Source of the DNA: Natronosalvus halobius
Lineage (GTDB): Archaea; Halobacteriota; Halobacteria; Halobacteriales; Natrialbaceae
DNA: 64,000 nt
Assembly: GCF_024138145.1 (NCBI RefSeq)
Contig: NZ_CP099997.1
Coordinates: forward strand, 2,728,001-2,792,000
Reading direction: 5' to 3'
Numbering within the stretch: the first letter of the stretch is position 1; each line of letters opens with the position of its first letter. Shown piece after piece: positions 8,074 through 16,631 of the stretch. The notes under the pieces were generated by a model that had not been told where the DNA came from, searched no databases, and saw only the letters and a list, made by a program, of their open reading frames with translations. The translations under genes and the position numbers were made by a program.

Positions 8074-9117
8074 TTATTCGACTTCGCTGTCCGGCCGGAC
8101 GACGACCTTCCCGAACCCCTCGCGGTTCTCGAGGAGGGCGTGGGCACGGTCGGTCTCGCTCATCGGGAGCACCTCGCGGACGGCGGGTTCGAACGTGCCG
8201 TCCCAGACGAGTTCCATCACGTCGTCGACCTGGCCAGGGGTCGCCATTGTCGACCCCAGGATCGTGAGCTGGTTCCAGAAGATGCGGGGGATGTCGGTCT
8301 CGGGATTCGGTCCCGCGGTGCCGCCGCAGGTGACCAGGCGGCCACCCTTCGCGAGACTCCGGATGGAATCGCGCCAGGTGCCGGCGCCGATGTAGTCGAC
8401 GACGACATCGACGCCGCGCTTGCCGGTCTCGGCGCGCACCCAGTCGGCGAAGTTCTCCTCCTCGTAGTCGACGACGTGGTCGGCGCCGTGGGCCTCGGCG
8501 TAGCGCAGTTTCTCCTCGCTACTGCCCGTGGCATACACCTCCGCACCCGCGTGGGCGGCGATCTGGAGGGCCGCGTGGCCGACGCCGCCGCTGGCTCCCA
8601 GGACGAGGACGGACTCGCCCGCCGAGAGGTCCGCGCGGTCGATCAACATGCGCCAGGCGGTCTGGAAGACGAGGGTGGTCGACCCCGCGGTCACCCAGTC
8701 GACGCCTTCAGGAACCGGGATCAGGTTGTCCTGGGGGACGGCGGCGTACTCGGCGTGGACGCCGGGGACGTGCTCGCCGATGACGTGGTAGGAGACACAG
8801 AGCGGGTACTCCCCGCGGCGACAGAACTCGCACTCGCCACAGGAGACGCCCGCGGAGAGGGCGACGCGATCGCCCTCCTCGAACCGGGTGACGGCCTCGC
8901 CGGTGTCGACGACGACGCCCGCCGCGTCGCTGCCGGGGACGTGTGGCATCTCGAGGTCGAGTCCGGGAAGCCCGCGTCGCGTCCAGACGTCGAGGTGGTT
9001 GAGCGCGCCCGCCTTCACGTCGACGAGCACGTCCTCGGGGCCGACCTCGGGGTCGGGAACCTCGGCGTACTCGATCACGTCGGTGTCTCCGTGGCCGGTG
9101 AAGGTGACAGCCTGCAT
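8074..9117 (-). CDS. Zinc-binding alcohol dehydrogenase/quinone oxidoreductase (MDR family)
   Basis: The 347-aa protein starts at ATG 9117 (MQAVTFTGHGDTDVIEYAEV). The GroES-like domain carries HLDVWTRRGLPG and a structural-zinc Cys set (CGECEFCRRGEYPLC, about residues 94-108). The NAD(P)-binding domain has VLVLGASGGVGHAALQ, the AxGGVG loop typical of NADP-dependent members. It reduces or oxidises alcohols, enals or quinones; the substrate cannot be read from sequence. The gene ends 50 bp before nothing but non-coding sequence and is not obviously in an operon. Confidence 0.9.
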   Translation of the reverse strand: MQAVTFTGHGDTDVIEYAEVPDPEVGPEDVLVDVKAGALNHLDVWTRRGLPGLDLEMPHVPGSDAAGVVVDTGEAVTRFEEGDRVALSAGVSCGECEFCRRGEYPLCVSYHVIGEHVPGVHAEYAAVPQDNLIPVPEGVDWVTAGSTTLVFQTAWRMLIDRADLSAGESVLVLGASGGVGHAALQIAAHAGAEVYATGSSEEKLRYAEAHGADHVVDYEEENFADWVRAETGKRGVDVVVDYIGAGTWRDSIRSLAKGGRLVTCGGTAGPNPETDIPRIFWNQLTILGSTMATPGQVDDVMELVWDGTFEPAVREVLPMSETDRAHALLENREGFGKVVVRPDSEVE

Positions 9118-9179
9118 ACCGGGGCCAACGCGAGAATCCGTGAAAAGTTGTTCGTCACCGGCGGCGCTCGCTTCCTCTC

Positions 9180-9626
9180 TCAACGGCCGCCGCCGGGACG
9201 CTCCGTTCCACGATGTGAGACGAACAGCGTCTCTCGAGGCAGCGACACTCGTTCGACGGGCACCAGCGGCGGGTCGCCGCCCAGCGTCGTAAACAGGAAG
9301 TCGGCGTCGACCGTGCGGGCGACCTCGAGCGCCGGCCGGTGCAGTTCCGGTGGGAGGTTCAGCGCGTAGATGGCGTCGGCGTCGGCGTAGGTCTCGAGGT
9401 CGGGATCAGTGACGTCGTCGATCACGAACTGCACTCCCTCTGGGGTCTCGCGCGGGTGAACGTCCGTCGTGACGACCGCACACCCGGCCTCGACGAGCGC
9501 CTCGGCGACCGCCGTGCGCCGTCCGATGCCGACCTCGAGCAGGCGCTCGTATGCCTGGAGTTCCCCCACGAGCGCGTCCCGATTCTGGGACCGGTCTTCG
9601 TCACGGTCCCGGTGAAAGCGTACCAC
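9180..9626 (-). CDS. UPF0146 family protein (Rossmann-like)
   Basis: The core is LLEVGIGRRTAVAEALVEAG, DADAIYALNLPPELHRP and LFTTLGGDPPLVPVE, which matches UPF0146, a small archaeal family with a methyltransferase-like fold but no proven activity. The start is chosen at GTG 9626 (about 148 aa), which gives the family's usual length; GTG 9569 would give 129 aa. The 5' end lies 39 bp from the divergent archaemetzincin start, so promoters must overlap. The protein ends with GTERPGGGR. Confidence 0.8.
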   Translation of the reverse strand: MVRFHRDRDEDRSQNRDALVGELQAYERLLEVGIGRRTAVAEALVEAGCAVVTTDVHPRETPEGVQFVIDDVTDPDLETYADADAIYALNLPPELHRPALEVARTVDADFLFTTLGGDPPLVPVERVSLPRETLFVSHRGTERPGGGR

Positions 9627-9665
9627 GGCGGGACGTTTATGCTGGGGGGCGCCATAGACGTTGCC

Positions 9666-10187
9666 ATGCTCGTCGACATCGTGCCGGTCGGGTCCGTTCC
9701 CGCGAACGTCAAGCGGGAGGCCTCCGCGGCGCTCCGGTCGGTCTACGACTGCGACGTCACGGTCAACGATGCCCAGTCGATCCCGAACGGTGCGTACGAC
9801 TCCGGGCGCAACCAGTACTGCGCCGAGACGTTCATCCAGCTGGCCGAGCGCGTCGGCCGAGGCGACAAGAACATCGCCGTCACCCCCCACGACCTCTTCT
9901 ACCGCCGGCGCAACTACGTCTTCGGCCTCGCCTACCTCGACGGGAGCGGCAGCGTCGTCTCGACCTATCGTCTGCAGACCTCGAGCGACGGCGGCTTCTC
10001 GAACAAGAGCGCGAGCGACATCTTCCAGGACCGCATCCGCAAGGAGATCGTCCACGAAATCGGCCACACCTACGGGCTCGAGCACTGTGACAACCAGCGC
10101 TGTGTGATGAATTTCTCGCCCACAGTTCGGGAGGTCGACATCAAGGAAGAACACCTCTGTGGGAGCTGTCAGCGGCTGATCGGCTGA
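9666..10187 (+). CDS. amzA: Archaemetzincin metalloprotease
   Basis: The 173-aa protein starts at ATG 9666 (MLVDIVPVGSVPANVKREA). It carries the full archaemetzincin signature HEIGHTYGLEHC-x4-CVMNF near residues 131-150, followed by a second Cys pair (CGSCQRLIG). The three His and Glu form the catalytic zinc site, and the four Cys form the second structural zinc site that separates archaemetzincins from other metzincins. It is predicted to be a cytosolic aminopeptidase-like zinc protease. It is divergent from UPF0146. Confidence 0.95.
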   Translation: MLVDIVPVGSVPANVKREASAALRSVYDCDVTVNDAQSIPNGAYDSGRNQYCAETFIQLAERVGRGDKNIAVTPHDLFYRRRNYVFGLAYLDGSGSVVSTYRLQTSSDGGFSNKSASDIFQDRIRKEIVHEIGHTYGLEHCDNQRCVMNFSPTVREVDIKEEHLCGSCQRLIG

Positions 10188-10200
10188 TTCCGTCTCGCCC

Positions 10201-10255
10201 ACGAGTGTGCCTTCAGCGTAACCGGTGAATCCCCGGCGTAACCAGTGAATCAGTA
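10201..10255. repeat. Short tandem direct repeat downstream of amzA
   Basis: GCGTAACCGGTGAATC is followed within 21 bp by GCGTAACCAGTGAATC, between the amzA stop and the next promoter. One base differs. It may be replication slippage; no function is evident. Confidence 0.4.
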
Positions 10256-10313
10256 CACCCGCAGGGCAACAGCCAGGAACAGGCTTATCTTTCTCTCGAC
10301 CGTACACTCACGC

Positions 10314-10565
10314 ATGGTGAAAGATAGACTCGTCCGTGCCATGAGCCGCGCACGCTACGCCGCGATGGGCGCCGCCGTTGGCGCCTTCCTGGGTGGACTA
10401 CTGGGCAAACAGACCGCGAGCACCGGGGCCGCCCTTGGTGCCCTCGTAGGCGCGACCTTCGGCGAACACCGCCCGACCGTCCAGTCGCGCTTCGACGACC
10501 TGAAATCCGGCAGTGGGCCCAACGTTAGCGGACTGCGGTCTCGAGGCAGCGACGCCGAAGAGTAG
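10314..10565 (+). CDS. Small glycine-zipper-type hypothetical protein
   Basis: The 83-aa protein starts at ATG 10314; a TATA-like GCTTATCTT about 29 bp upstream fits a leaderless start. Residues about 15-50 (AAMGAAVGAFLGGLLG and TGAALGALVGATFGE) form a Gly/Ala zipper of the kind that packs helices in membranes or oligomers. The C-terminus is hydrophilic and acidic. Function unknown. Confidence 0.6.
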   Translation: MVKDRLVRAMSRARYAAMGAAVGAFLGGLLGKQTASTGAALGALVGATFGEHRPTVQSRFDDLKSGSGPNVSGLRSRGSDAEE

Positions 10566-10603
10566 CGAGACGAACGAGAGACGGACGTACGATCGGAGAC
10601 GGC

Positions 10604-10609
10604 TTTTTT
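10604..10609 (+). terminator. T-run terminator
   Basis: Six T residues follow a GC-rich segment 38 bp after the stop of the small glycine-zipper gene. That is the usual form of an archaeal intrinsic terminator. Confidence 0.5.
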
Positions 10610-10704
10610 GGTTGACCCTCGTCGCGAGCCAACGCAATAGCGACTGCTGAGTGCCTCGACCTCGAGCGTGAAATTCGAATCGCGAAGAAACCAGACGGCG
10701 CAGA

Positions 10705-12519
10705 TCAGGGTGCGTAGTAGTACTCGCCCTCGCGCTTCTGTTGCCTGTCGAGCTGGGAGTCCGGCTTGTTGATCCGCGGACGCGAGGTCCGCTCGTCCCG
10801 GCGGAACGTCACCTCGAGGTTCGCCAGGAACTCGTTCATGCCGCCGCGCATCGACTGAGGCGTCCCAGCGCGGCCGTGGACGGCCGGTTCGCCGTCGAAG
10901 ACCATCAGGCGGTCGGCCAGCAGGTCGATCATGTAGATGTCGTGGTCGATGACCAGGACGGTGGCGTCTTGCTGTTCGGCGTAGCGACGGATCGCTCGCG
11001 TGGCCTGGACTCGCTGCTCGACGTCGAGGTGGGCCGAGGGCTCGTCCAGCAGGTACAGATCCGCCGAATCCGAGAGGCAGGCCGCGATGGCCACCCGCTG
11101 GCGCTCCCCGCCGGAGAGGTCCGAGAGGCTCTGTTCCATGATCCGCTCGAGCTGGAGCGGCCCCGCGATTTCGGTGTTCCAGTACGAGGAACCGAACTGG
11201 TCGGTGATCGAGGCGAGGAACGCGTCGACGCGCATCGGCTGGTCGATGGTAACGTACTGCGGTTTGTAGGAGATTTCGAGGTCCAGGTCGGCCTCACCTT
11301 CGTCGGTCTCGAGCGCACCGGTCAACAGCTTCGCGAAGGTCGACTTCCCGATGCCGTTCGGCCCGACGACGCCGAGCACCTCGTTCTTCCGAATTTCGCC
11401 GCCCTCGACCTCGAGGGAGAACTCGCCGTCGCCGTAGGACTTGACGAGGTCGGGATACTCGACGAGTGTATCCCCGCGGGTGGCGCTCCGGGGGGCGTGT
11501 TCCTCGAACTCGATCGGGTTCGGCCGGATCCGCATGTTCTCGTTCTCGAGGTAGCCTGCGAGGTACTCGTTGATGCCGTTGCGGACCGACTTGGGCGTTG
11601 TGATGACACCGTAGGCGCCGGGCTCACCGTAGGCGACGTGGAGGGTGTCGGCGAGCAAGTCGAGGACGGCGAGGTCGTGTTCGACCACGAGCATCGACTT
11701 TCCTTCCTCCTCCGCGAGTTCGCGGATCAGACGGGCCGCGGTGACCCGCTGACCGATGTCCAGGTAGGGCGTAATCTCGTCGAGGAAGTAGAAGTCCGTG
11801 TCGCGGGCGAGCGTCGCTGCGAGCGCCACGCGCTGGAGTTCCCCGCCGGAGAGGTCGTCGATCGACTGGTCCATCACCGGACCGATCGACAGCCGTTCGA
11901 CGAGGTACTCGAGGGCGTCGCGCTCGTTCGTCCGCTCGAGCAGTTCGCGGGTGTTGCCGTCGAACTGGTTCGGAATCTGGTCGACGTACTGGGGTTTTCG
12001 CGCGACCGAGAGGTCGCCGTCGCGGACGGCCTCGAGGTAGTCCTGGATCTCGGTGCCGCGGTAAGCCTCGAGTACGTCGTCCCAGTTCGGCGGGTCCTCG
12101 AAGCGCCCGAGGTTGGGTTCGAGTTCGCCCGCCAGGATGCGGACGGCAGTGGTCTTCCCGATGCCGTTCGGTCCGAGGATACCCGTTACCCTCCCCTCTT
12201 GTGGCGCCGGGAGGCCGTACAGCGAGAAGGCGTTCTCGCCGTAGCGGTGGGCGGGGTCGTCCTGGAGTTCCTGTGGCAGGTTGATGATCTCGATGGCGTC
12301 GAAGGGGCACTTCTCGACGCAGATGCCGCAGGTTTCGCCCAGACAGATCTCTTCGGAGATGCGGATCTGTTCGGGCTGGCCTTCGTCAGCGTCTTCGCCG
12401 CGGAGCGTGATACACTCCTTGCCGGTGCGGTTGGGCGGGCAGTAGTTTTTACACTCGTAGTTACACCGGTCGGGCTGGCACCGATCGAGGTCGACGACGG
12501 CGATACTGTCTTTGGCCAT
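10705..12519 (-). CDS. abce1: ABCE1/RLI ribosome-recycling ATPase
   Basis: The 604-aa protein has all ABCE1 parts. The N-terminal Fe-S domain has two 4Cys clusters (CQPDRCNYECKNYC and CGICVEKCPFDAI). Two ABC domains follow, each with GPNGIGKT/ST as Walker A, the signatures LSGGELQRVALAA and LSGGERQRVAIAA, and YFLDEI and YLLDEP as Walker B. It splits post-termination ribosomes into subunits using ATP. It is the second gene of a tight pair: the EMC6-like gene stops one base before its start codon. No key residue is missing. Confidence 0.97.
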   Translation of the reverse strand: MAKDSIAVVDLDRCQPDRCNYECKNYCPPNRTGKECITLRGEDADEGQPEQIRISEEICLGETCGICVEKCPFDAIEIINLPQELQDDPAHRYGENAFSLYGLPAPQEGRVTGILGPNGIGKTTAVRILAGELEPNLGRFEDPPNWDDVLEAYRGTEIQDYLEAVRDGDLSVARKPQYVDQIPNQFDGNTRELLERTNERDALEYLVERLSIGPVMDQSIDDLSGGELQRVALAATLARDTDFYFLDEITPYLDIGQRVTAARLIRELAEEEGKSMLVVEHDLAVLDLLADTLHVAYGEPGAYGVITTPKSVRNGINEYLAGYLENENMRIRPNPIEFEEHAPRSATRGDTLVEYPDLVKSYGDGEFSLEVEGGEIRKNEVLGVVGPNGIGKSTFAKLLTGALETDEGEADLDLEISYKPQYVTIDQPMRVDAFLASITDQFGSSYWNTEIAGPLQLERIMEQSLSDLSGGERQRVAIAACLSDSADLYLLDEPSAHLDVEQRVQATRAIRRYAEQQDATVLVIDHDIYMIDLLADRLMVFDGEPAVHGRAGTPQSMRGGMNEFLANLEVTFRRDERTSRPRINKPDSQLDRQQKREGEYYYAP

Positions 12520-12520
12520 G

Positions 12521-12844
12521 TTAGAAGCTCGCGCCGGTGCTCAGGACGATTCCCCAGGTGATGTACCAGAACGAGAAGGTCATCAGCCCGATGAACAGGA
12601 CGTGCTTGGGTCCGAACTCCTCGCTGTCGTAGAGACCGGTCGCGGGCAGGGCGATGATCTGCAGGGCGATGAGCCCGAAGACGAGGAGGTAGGTGAGCGG
12701 TTCGGTCGCCGCGGCGTTGACGGTTTCCCCGGCAGTGAGTATCGAGGAGCCGATGGCGGCGCCAACCCCGGCGAGACAGGCGACGGCTGTCACGCCGATC
12801 GAGCGAATGTGCTCGCGTCGATCGCTCATTGTTGCGGTTGACAT
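12521..12844 (-). CDS. EMC6-like small membrane protein
   Basis: The 107-aa protein starts at ATG 12844 (MSTATMSDRREHIRSIGVTA) and has three TM helices (about 16-38, 48-66 and 80-102). Phrases such as IGVTAVACLAGVGAAIGSS and FSFWYITWGIVLSTG match the archaeal EMC6-like family, proposed partners of Oxa1-type insertases. It immediately precedes the ABCE1 gene in one transcription unit, which places a possible insertase subunit beside ribosome recycling. The family call comes from pattern memory. Confidence 0.65.
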   Translation of the reverse strand: MSTATMSDRREHIRSIGVTAVACLAGVGAAIGSSILTAGETVNAAATEPLTYLLVFGLIALQIIALPATGLYDSEEFGPKHVLFIGLMTFSFWYITWGIVLSTGASF

Positions 12845-12958
12845 ACTACTGAGTCTGTTTTGGGCGTTCAAAAGCCGTTCGCATTGTTCGGCCCTGCATG
12901 AGCAAGCACAACCGCTCACGTATTTTAATTCTCTTTCCGCAGTGACGGTCAGTCCAGA

Positions 12959-13900
12959 TTACGGCTCGCAGTTCGTCAATCCATCGTCACAGGAGATGGT
13001 GACGGTTACGCTATCGGACTCGCCGCTCTTGTCGTAAAACGTCATATCGATCTCTGCGCCATCCATTGAAACCTCTTCGTCGCTCTCGTTGACGAACGCG
13101 TCGATCGTCACGGTGGCAAGATCCCCCTTCTCGAGGGTAACTCGTTTCCCATTTCCGTTGCCAAACTCGACGATCTGATCTCTAATCTCCCAGGGACTAG
13201 CGGATGCCGCTTCGGTATTCCCGACTCCGCCATTGACGATTACTTCTCCTGCTTGCCCTTCTTGCGAAATCTCGGTTGCTGCTGTAGATGTCCTGGTAAC
13301 CGAGACTTCTGTAATGTCGATTTTACCGCCGGTGTTGTTGATCGAAAATTCGACGACGCCTCCCTGAACGAAGTCGACGCTGGTAACCTCCAGCCCCGGT
13401 GGACCGTTCTTTCCGCCTCCGCCGCCAGGACAGTTCACGTCGATTTCTGCACTTGTAGTCCGCTCGAGTTCGATTTTCACGCTGCTTGAGGCCGTCAGTT
13501 GTACGGTGACCGTTCCTTGTCCTTTGAATTCTGACGTTCCGCACGTCACGACGACGGTGTAGTCACTGTTGGTGCCGTCGGTTTTGACGTGGGCCTCGAG
13601 ATCTGTATTTTGTCCGTTGAAGCTGACGATATCGGCGTTGACGTCGGCGTCGGACGCACTGAACAGCCCTGTGCTGTCGTTAACGTAAAAAATCTCGCCG
13701 CGCTGATTACCGGAGGGAGACACGTTTGCGCTTCTGTTTCCCGAGTTATCGATGATACCGAGTAATCCGTTGGGATCCGATGCCGTACTTACGGAGACCC
13801 CACGGTCAGCGCTGAGTGTGGAAAACCCGAACACTGGCCCGGCCAGTAATATCACCCCGACGACGACGAAGAGGACTGCGAGTTTGCTAACGGCGTTCAT
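12959..13900 (-). CDS. Secreted DUF1102-type surface protein
   Basis: The 313-aa product starts with a Sec-type signal (MNAVSKLAVLFVVVGVILL then AGPVFGFSTLSADRG). The mature protein is beta-rich, with Thr/Ser/Asn-rich segments, a DPNGLLGI motif and a FINN/FSINNTGG section. A Gly/Lys segment (CPGGGGGKNGPPG) splits it in two. It resembles the DUF1102 family often encoded next to SipW-like signal peptidases, as at 18427 here. The DUF7344 gene ends two bases before it in the same operon. It is probably a cell-surface or matrix component. Confidence 0.7.
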   Translation of the reverse strand: MNAVSKLAVLFVVVGVILLAGPVFGFSTLSADRGVSVSTASDPNGLLGIIDNSGNRSANVSPSGNQRGEIFYVNDSTGLFSASDADVNADIVSFNGQNTDLEAHVKTDGTNSDYTVVVTCGTSEFKGQGTVTVQLTASSSVKIELERTTSAEIDVNCPGGGGGKNGPPGLEVTSVDFVQGGVVEFSINNTGGKIDITEVSVTRTSTAATEISQEGQAGEVIVNGGVGNTEAASASPWEIRDQIVEFGNGNGKRVTLEKGDLATVTIDAFVNESDEEVSMDGAEIDMTFYDKSGESDSVTVTISCDDGLTNCEP

Positions 13901-13902
13901 GG

Positions 13903-14487
13903 CTATTGCGGGCGTTCCCCTTCACCTAGGCGGTTCCGCCGGTTCTCGAGTACGTGCACCACCGCCGACACGGCGAACAGACCGACGACGGCGGTCGACC
14001 AACCCAGCGTCGGCACTGCCTCGGTTGGGATGATCTCGAGCCAGAGCCCGGCCATCACCGCAGCAGCGACTGCCGAGAGACCGAGGTAGTAGACGCCCCA
14101 GGGGATCGAATCGCCGGGAACGATGTCCAGGTACACCTCGAGCTGCTCGGCTTCCTCCGTGAGTTCGATCGCTCGAGCGTCGAACTTGACCATTCCCGCG
14201 CGCTCGAGTGCTGGGAGGTGCGTTTGTTGAAGCGACGTGTACACTCGCTTACGTTCGGCGGAGGTGAGTCCCTGTATCTCTTTCTCGAGTTCCCAGGCGG
14301 CGACCTGTTCGGCCAGCGCACCGAGTTCGACGGTTTTGTCAGTCTGCTTGAGGTGGTGGATCGCGTACCGTCGACGGTGATTGCTTAGGAGGTCGAAAAT
14401 CTCGCCTCGACTGGGGCCGGTGGCGTTCCCGCCGCTCTCAGCCGTTTTAGCGTCGTTCTCGCCTACCTGCTCGGTAATCGTCGACAT
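13903..14487 (-). CDS. DUF7344 winged-helix protein with two TM helices
   Basis: The 194-aa protein has a winged-helix domain at about residues 27-110 (EIFDLLSNHRRRYAIHHLKQ and RKRVYTSLQQTHLPALERAG). This is the DUF7344 arrangement, common in halobacterial regulators. Two TM helices follow near 128-150 and 157-178, with a short charged tail. It heads an operon with the DUF1102 gene, so a membrane-tethered regulator of this surface module is the simplest reading. Confidence 0.8.
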   Translation of the reverse strand: MSTITEQVGENDAKTAESGGNATGPSRGEIFDLLSNHRRRYAIHHLKQTDKTVELGALAEQVAAWELEKEIQGLTSAERKRVYTSLQQTHLPALERAGMVKFDARAIELTEEAEQLEVYLDIVPGDSIPWGVYYLGLSAVAAAVMAGLWLEIIPTEAVPTLGWSTAVVGLFAVSAVVHVLENRRNRLGEGERPQ

Positions 14488-14581
14488 TGGCCCCCCGAAA
14501 TCTATCTAGAATTACTGAACTAAGGCTACATAACGTTTGTTGCCGTTGCACGTAGATCTAAACTGGTTTCAAGGGCGAGTT

Positions 14582-14603
14582 CCCCGCGTCACCGGACGCG
14601 GGG
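14582..14603. other. Left-end hairpin of the IS element
   Basis: CCCCGCGTC and GACGCGGGG pair perfectly around the loop ACCG, about 20 bp beyond the tnpA 3' end. This is the expected subterminal hairpin for TnpA recognition. Confidence 0.75.
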
Positions 14604-14622
14604 GTGAAGTCCGACACTCCGC

Positions 14623-15021
14623 TTAATGTTCAGTCTGTTCGATGTACCGCTGAACAACTTCCTCCGATACTGCCCCGGTAGTCCCAACATAGTATCCTAC
14701 TTTCCAGAATCCGCCACCCCAGAAATACGACTCGCGGATTTCAGGACGCCGTTCGAGAATGTGCTTCCCAGAGTACGACTTGAATTGCCGAGCAACATCA
14801 GCCGGGCTGTGTTTTGGGTCGGTCTGGACAAACAAGTGTATGTGGTCGTCCGCAATTTCCAACGCGAGTATCTCGTGTCCGAAGTGGTCGGCTGTCTCCG
14901 TGAACAACTCTGTCACCTCGTCATTGACAAGTCCAAGAACGGGGTGTCGGTACTTCGGACACCACACGAAGTGATGCTTACACGAACTAATCGAATATGC
15001 ATGACTCCTGTAGTCTCCCAT
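14623..15021 (-). CDS. tnpA: IS200/IS605 transposase TnpA (HUH Y1)
   Basis: The 132-aa protein starts at ATG 15021 (MGDYRSHAYSISSCKHHFVW). It carries the HUH pair in DDHIHLFVQ and the catalytic Tyr near the C-terminus (KVGYYVGTTG), so both active-site parts are intact. Tnp-A of this type excises and integrates single-stranded DNA at a short target. It is divergent from tnpB, 43 bp away. Confidence 0.95.
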   Translation of the reverse strand: MGDYRSHAYSISSCKHHFVWCPKYRHPVLGLVNDEVTELFTETADHFGHEILALEIADDHIHLFVQTDPKHSPADVARQFKSYSGKHILERRPEIRESYFWGGGFWKVGYYVGTTGAVSEEVVQRYIEQTEH

Positions 15022-15064
15022 CCTAATCCCTACTTTTATTATCATTTGATTCGATAGTCAAGGA

Positions 15065-16381
15065 ATGGGTATCGAACCAGTCACGAAGACCGCACGCACT
15101 CGGCTCTGCATAGAGTCTGGTGAGCGGTCGTGGCTCAAAGATGCCCGATTCACTGCACGAGATATCGCCAACGACACACTTCGTCTCAAGCAAGACGGCT
15201 ACAACAAGACCGAGATTCAACGGGAAGTTGACCGCGATGACTTCCTTCGGAACAACAAGTGTGCGGTCGTCGGGAAAGCCCTGCAAGCGTGGGACTCCTA
15301 CAAAGAACTCCTCAACTGGTGGTACAACCAAGACGACACAAACGTCGGGAAACCGTCGCCACCAGCCACGGACAAGAAAGGAGCCTACCCGCTCGTCATG
15401 GCGCACACCGAAGGCTACCGACTCACCTACAACGACGAGACTGACCGCATTCGGTTCCGTGTAAGTCCGAAACCGTACAAGAAGGTGAAAGGACACCTTC
15501 GAGGACGACCGGAAGACCTCAGCCTCATCGAGTCTGCCATAACGGAAGACGAGTGGTCGTTGGGACAGGCCGAACTTCTGTACCGAGATGGCGTGTACTA
15601 CCTACACGCCACGGTCAAAACAGAGGTCGAAGTGCCTGAACCCGAAAACGCTGACACACTCGTCGGCGTCGATATTAACGAGCGCAACATCGCCCTCACC
15701 GCTCTTAACCGTGAGACGATGGAGACGCTCGGAACACTCGTGCATGACTATGGCTCTGTGAAAGCCGAACGCCAACGCTACCACACCATCACGAAGCGCT
15801 GTCAAGAACACGGCCAACACTCCATCCATCACCAGCTCGGGGAGAAAGAAGAACGCTACACTGAGTGGGTTCTTCACCGAATGTCTCGGGTTGTGGTGGA
15901 GTTCGCCTAACAGTTCCCGAACCCAGTTATCGTATTCGAGGACTTGAGTGGGATTCGAGACGCCATCAAGTACGGTACGTACATGAATCGGCGTCTGCAC
16001 AAACTCCCGTTCCACAAGTTCGAACAACAGGTTCGCTACAAGGCAATGTGGAATCAGATTCCGTGTGAGACGGTCGAGTTGCCGTACAACTCGAAGTCGT
16101 GTTCGTGCTGTGGTCATCGTGGCTACCGCCAAAGTCGGCGGTTCCGCTGCACTAACGATGAGTGTGAGGTTCAGCAAGACCATGCTGACCGGAACGCGAG
16201 TGTGAATGTGGCGTGGCGAGCGTGGGCGAAACACGTTGGCGTAGATGTTAAATCGGTTAATTACCGGACTCGCAAAACCCAACCGTTTGTTCGGAAGGTG
16301 AGCCTGTCTGGGTCGGGGCGCTCTGTAAACCGCCCATCCTCATCCCGCGAAATCGCTTCGCGTGGAGTGCTTACGACATAG
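15065..16381 (+). pseudogene. tnpB: TnpB RNA-guided nuclease gene with in-frame ochre codon
   Basis: From ATG 15065 the frame reads a typical TnpB until TAA at 15908-15910 (VVEFA, stop, QFPNPVIVFEDL). The same frame then continues unbroken to 16381. The RuvC residues are all present: Asp in GVDINERN (about residue 203), Glu in VIVFEDL (codon 15938) and Asp in HADRNASVN (codon 16187). So is the zinc ribbon CSCCG...CTNDEC. The stop lies just before RuvC-II, so the truncated 281-aa product cannot cut DNA. This is one point change from function; readthrough or sequencing error are the alternatives. Confidence 0.9.
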
Positions 16382-16400
16382 GCTGAGGGAACAAGAAAAG

Positions 16401-16422
16401 CCACGGGCCACCGCGCCCGTGG
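16401..16422 (+). ncRNA. Right-end hairpin, likely 3' part of the TnpB guide RNA scaffold
   Basis: CCACGGGC pairs with GCCCGTGG just after the tnpB stop. In this family the right end encodes the omegaRNA (reRNA), whose 3' guide is copied from flanking DNA. The RNA's 5' boundary, probably within the tnpB 3' region, cannot be read from sequence. Confidence 0.5.
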
Positions 16423-16631
16423 TCGTTTACCACAAGTGTGTCTTTGACTCACATGGCGCTCTCTCAGACTGCCGATTTCGGCCGATCAAGGCCGTCTTGA
16501 AGCTGCGATTGGTGGCCCAGAACTGCTTCTGGCGACCTAATACAATGGGGGTGGCCTCGAGTGGGTGATGTAATGATCACGTCGGTATCCAGCGACTACG
16601 ATGCCGGCGCGGATCGAACGGAGACCATACA

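Larger units (their letters stand above)
14566..16437. mobile_element. IS200/IS605-family insertion sequence
   Basis: Divergent tnpA (minus) and tnpB (plus) genes are flanked by imperfect subterminal hairpins at 14582-14603 and 16401-16422. This is the IS605 layout, where single-stranded ends fold into hairpins recognised by the HUH transposase. The exact ends are estimated, because this family makes no terminal inverted repeats or target duplications. The element lies between the two DUF1102 arms. Confidence 0.85.
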
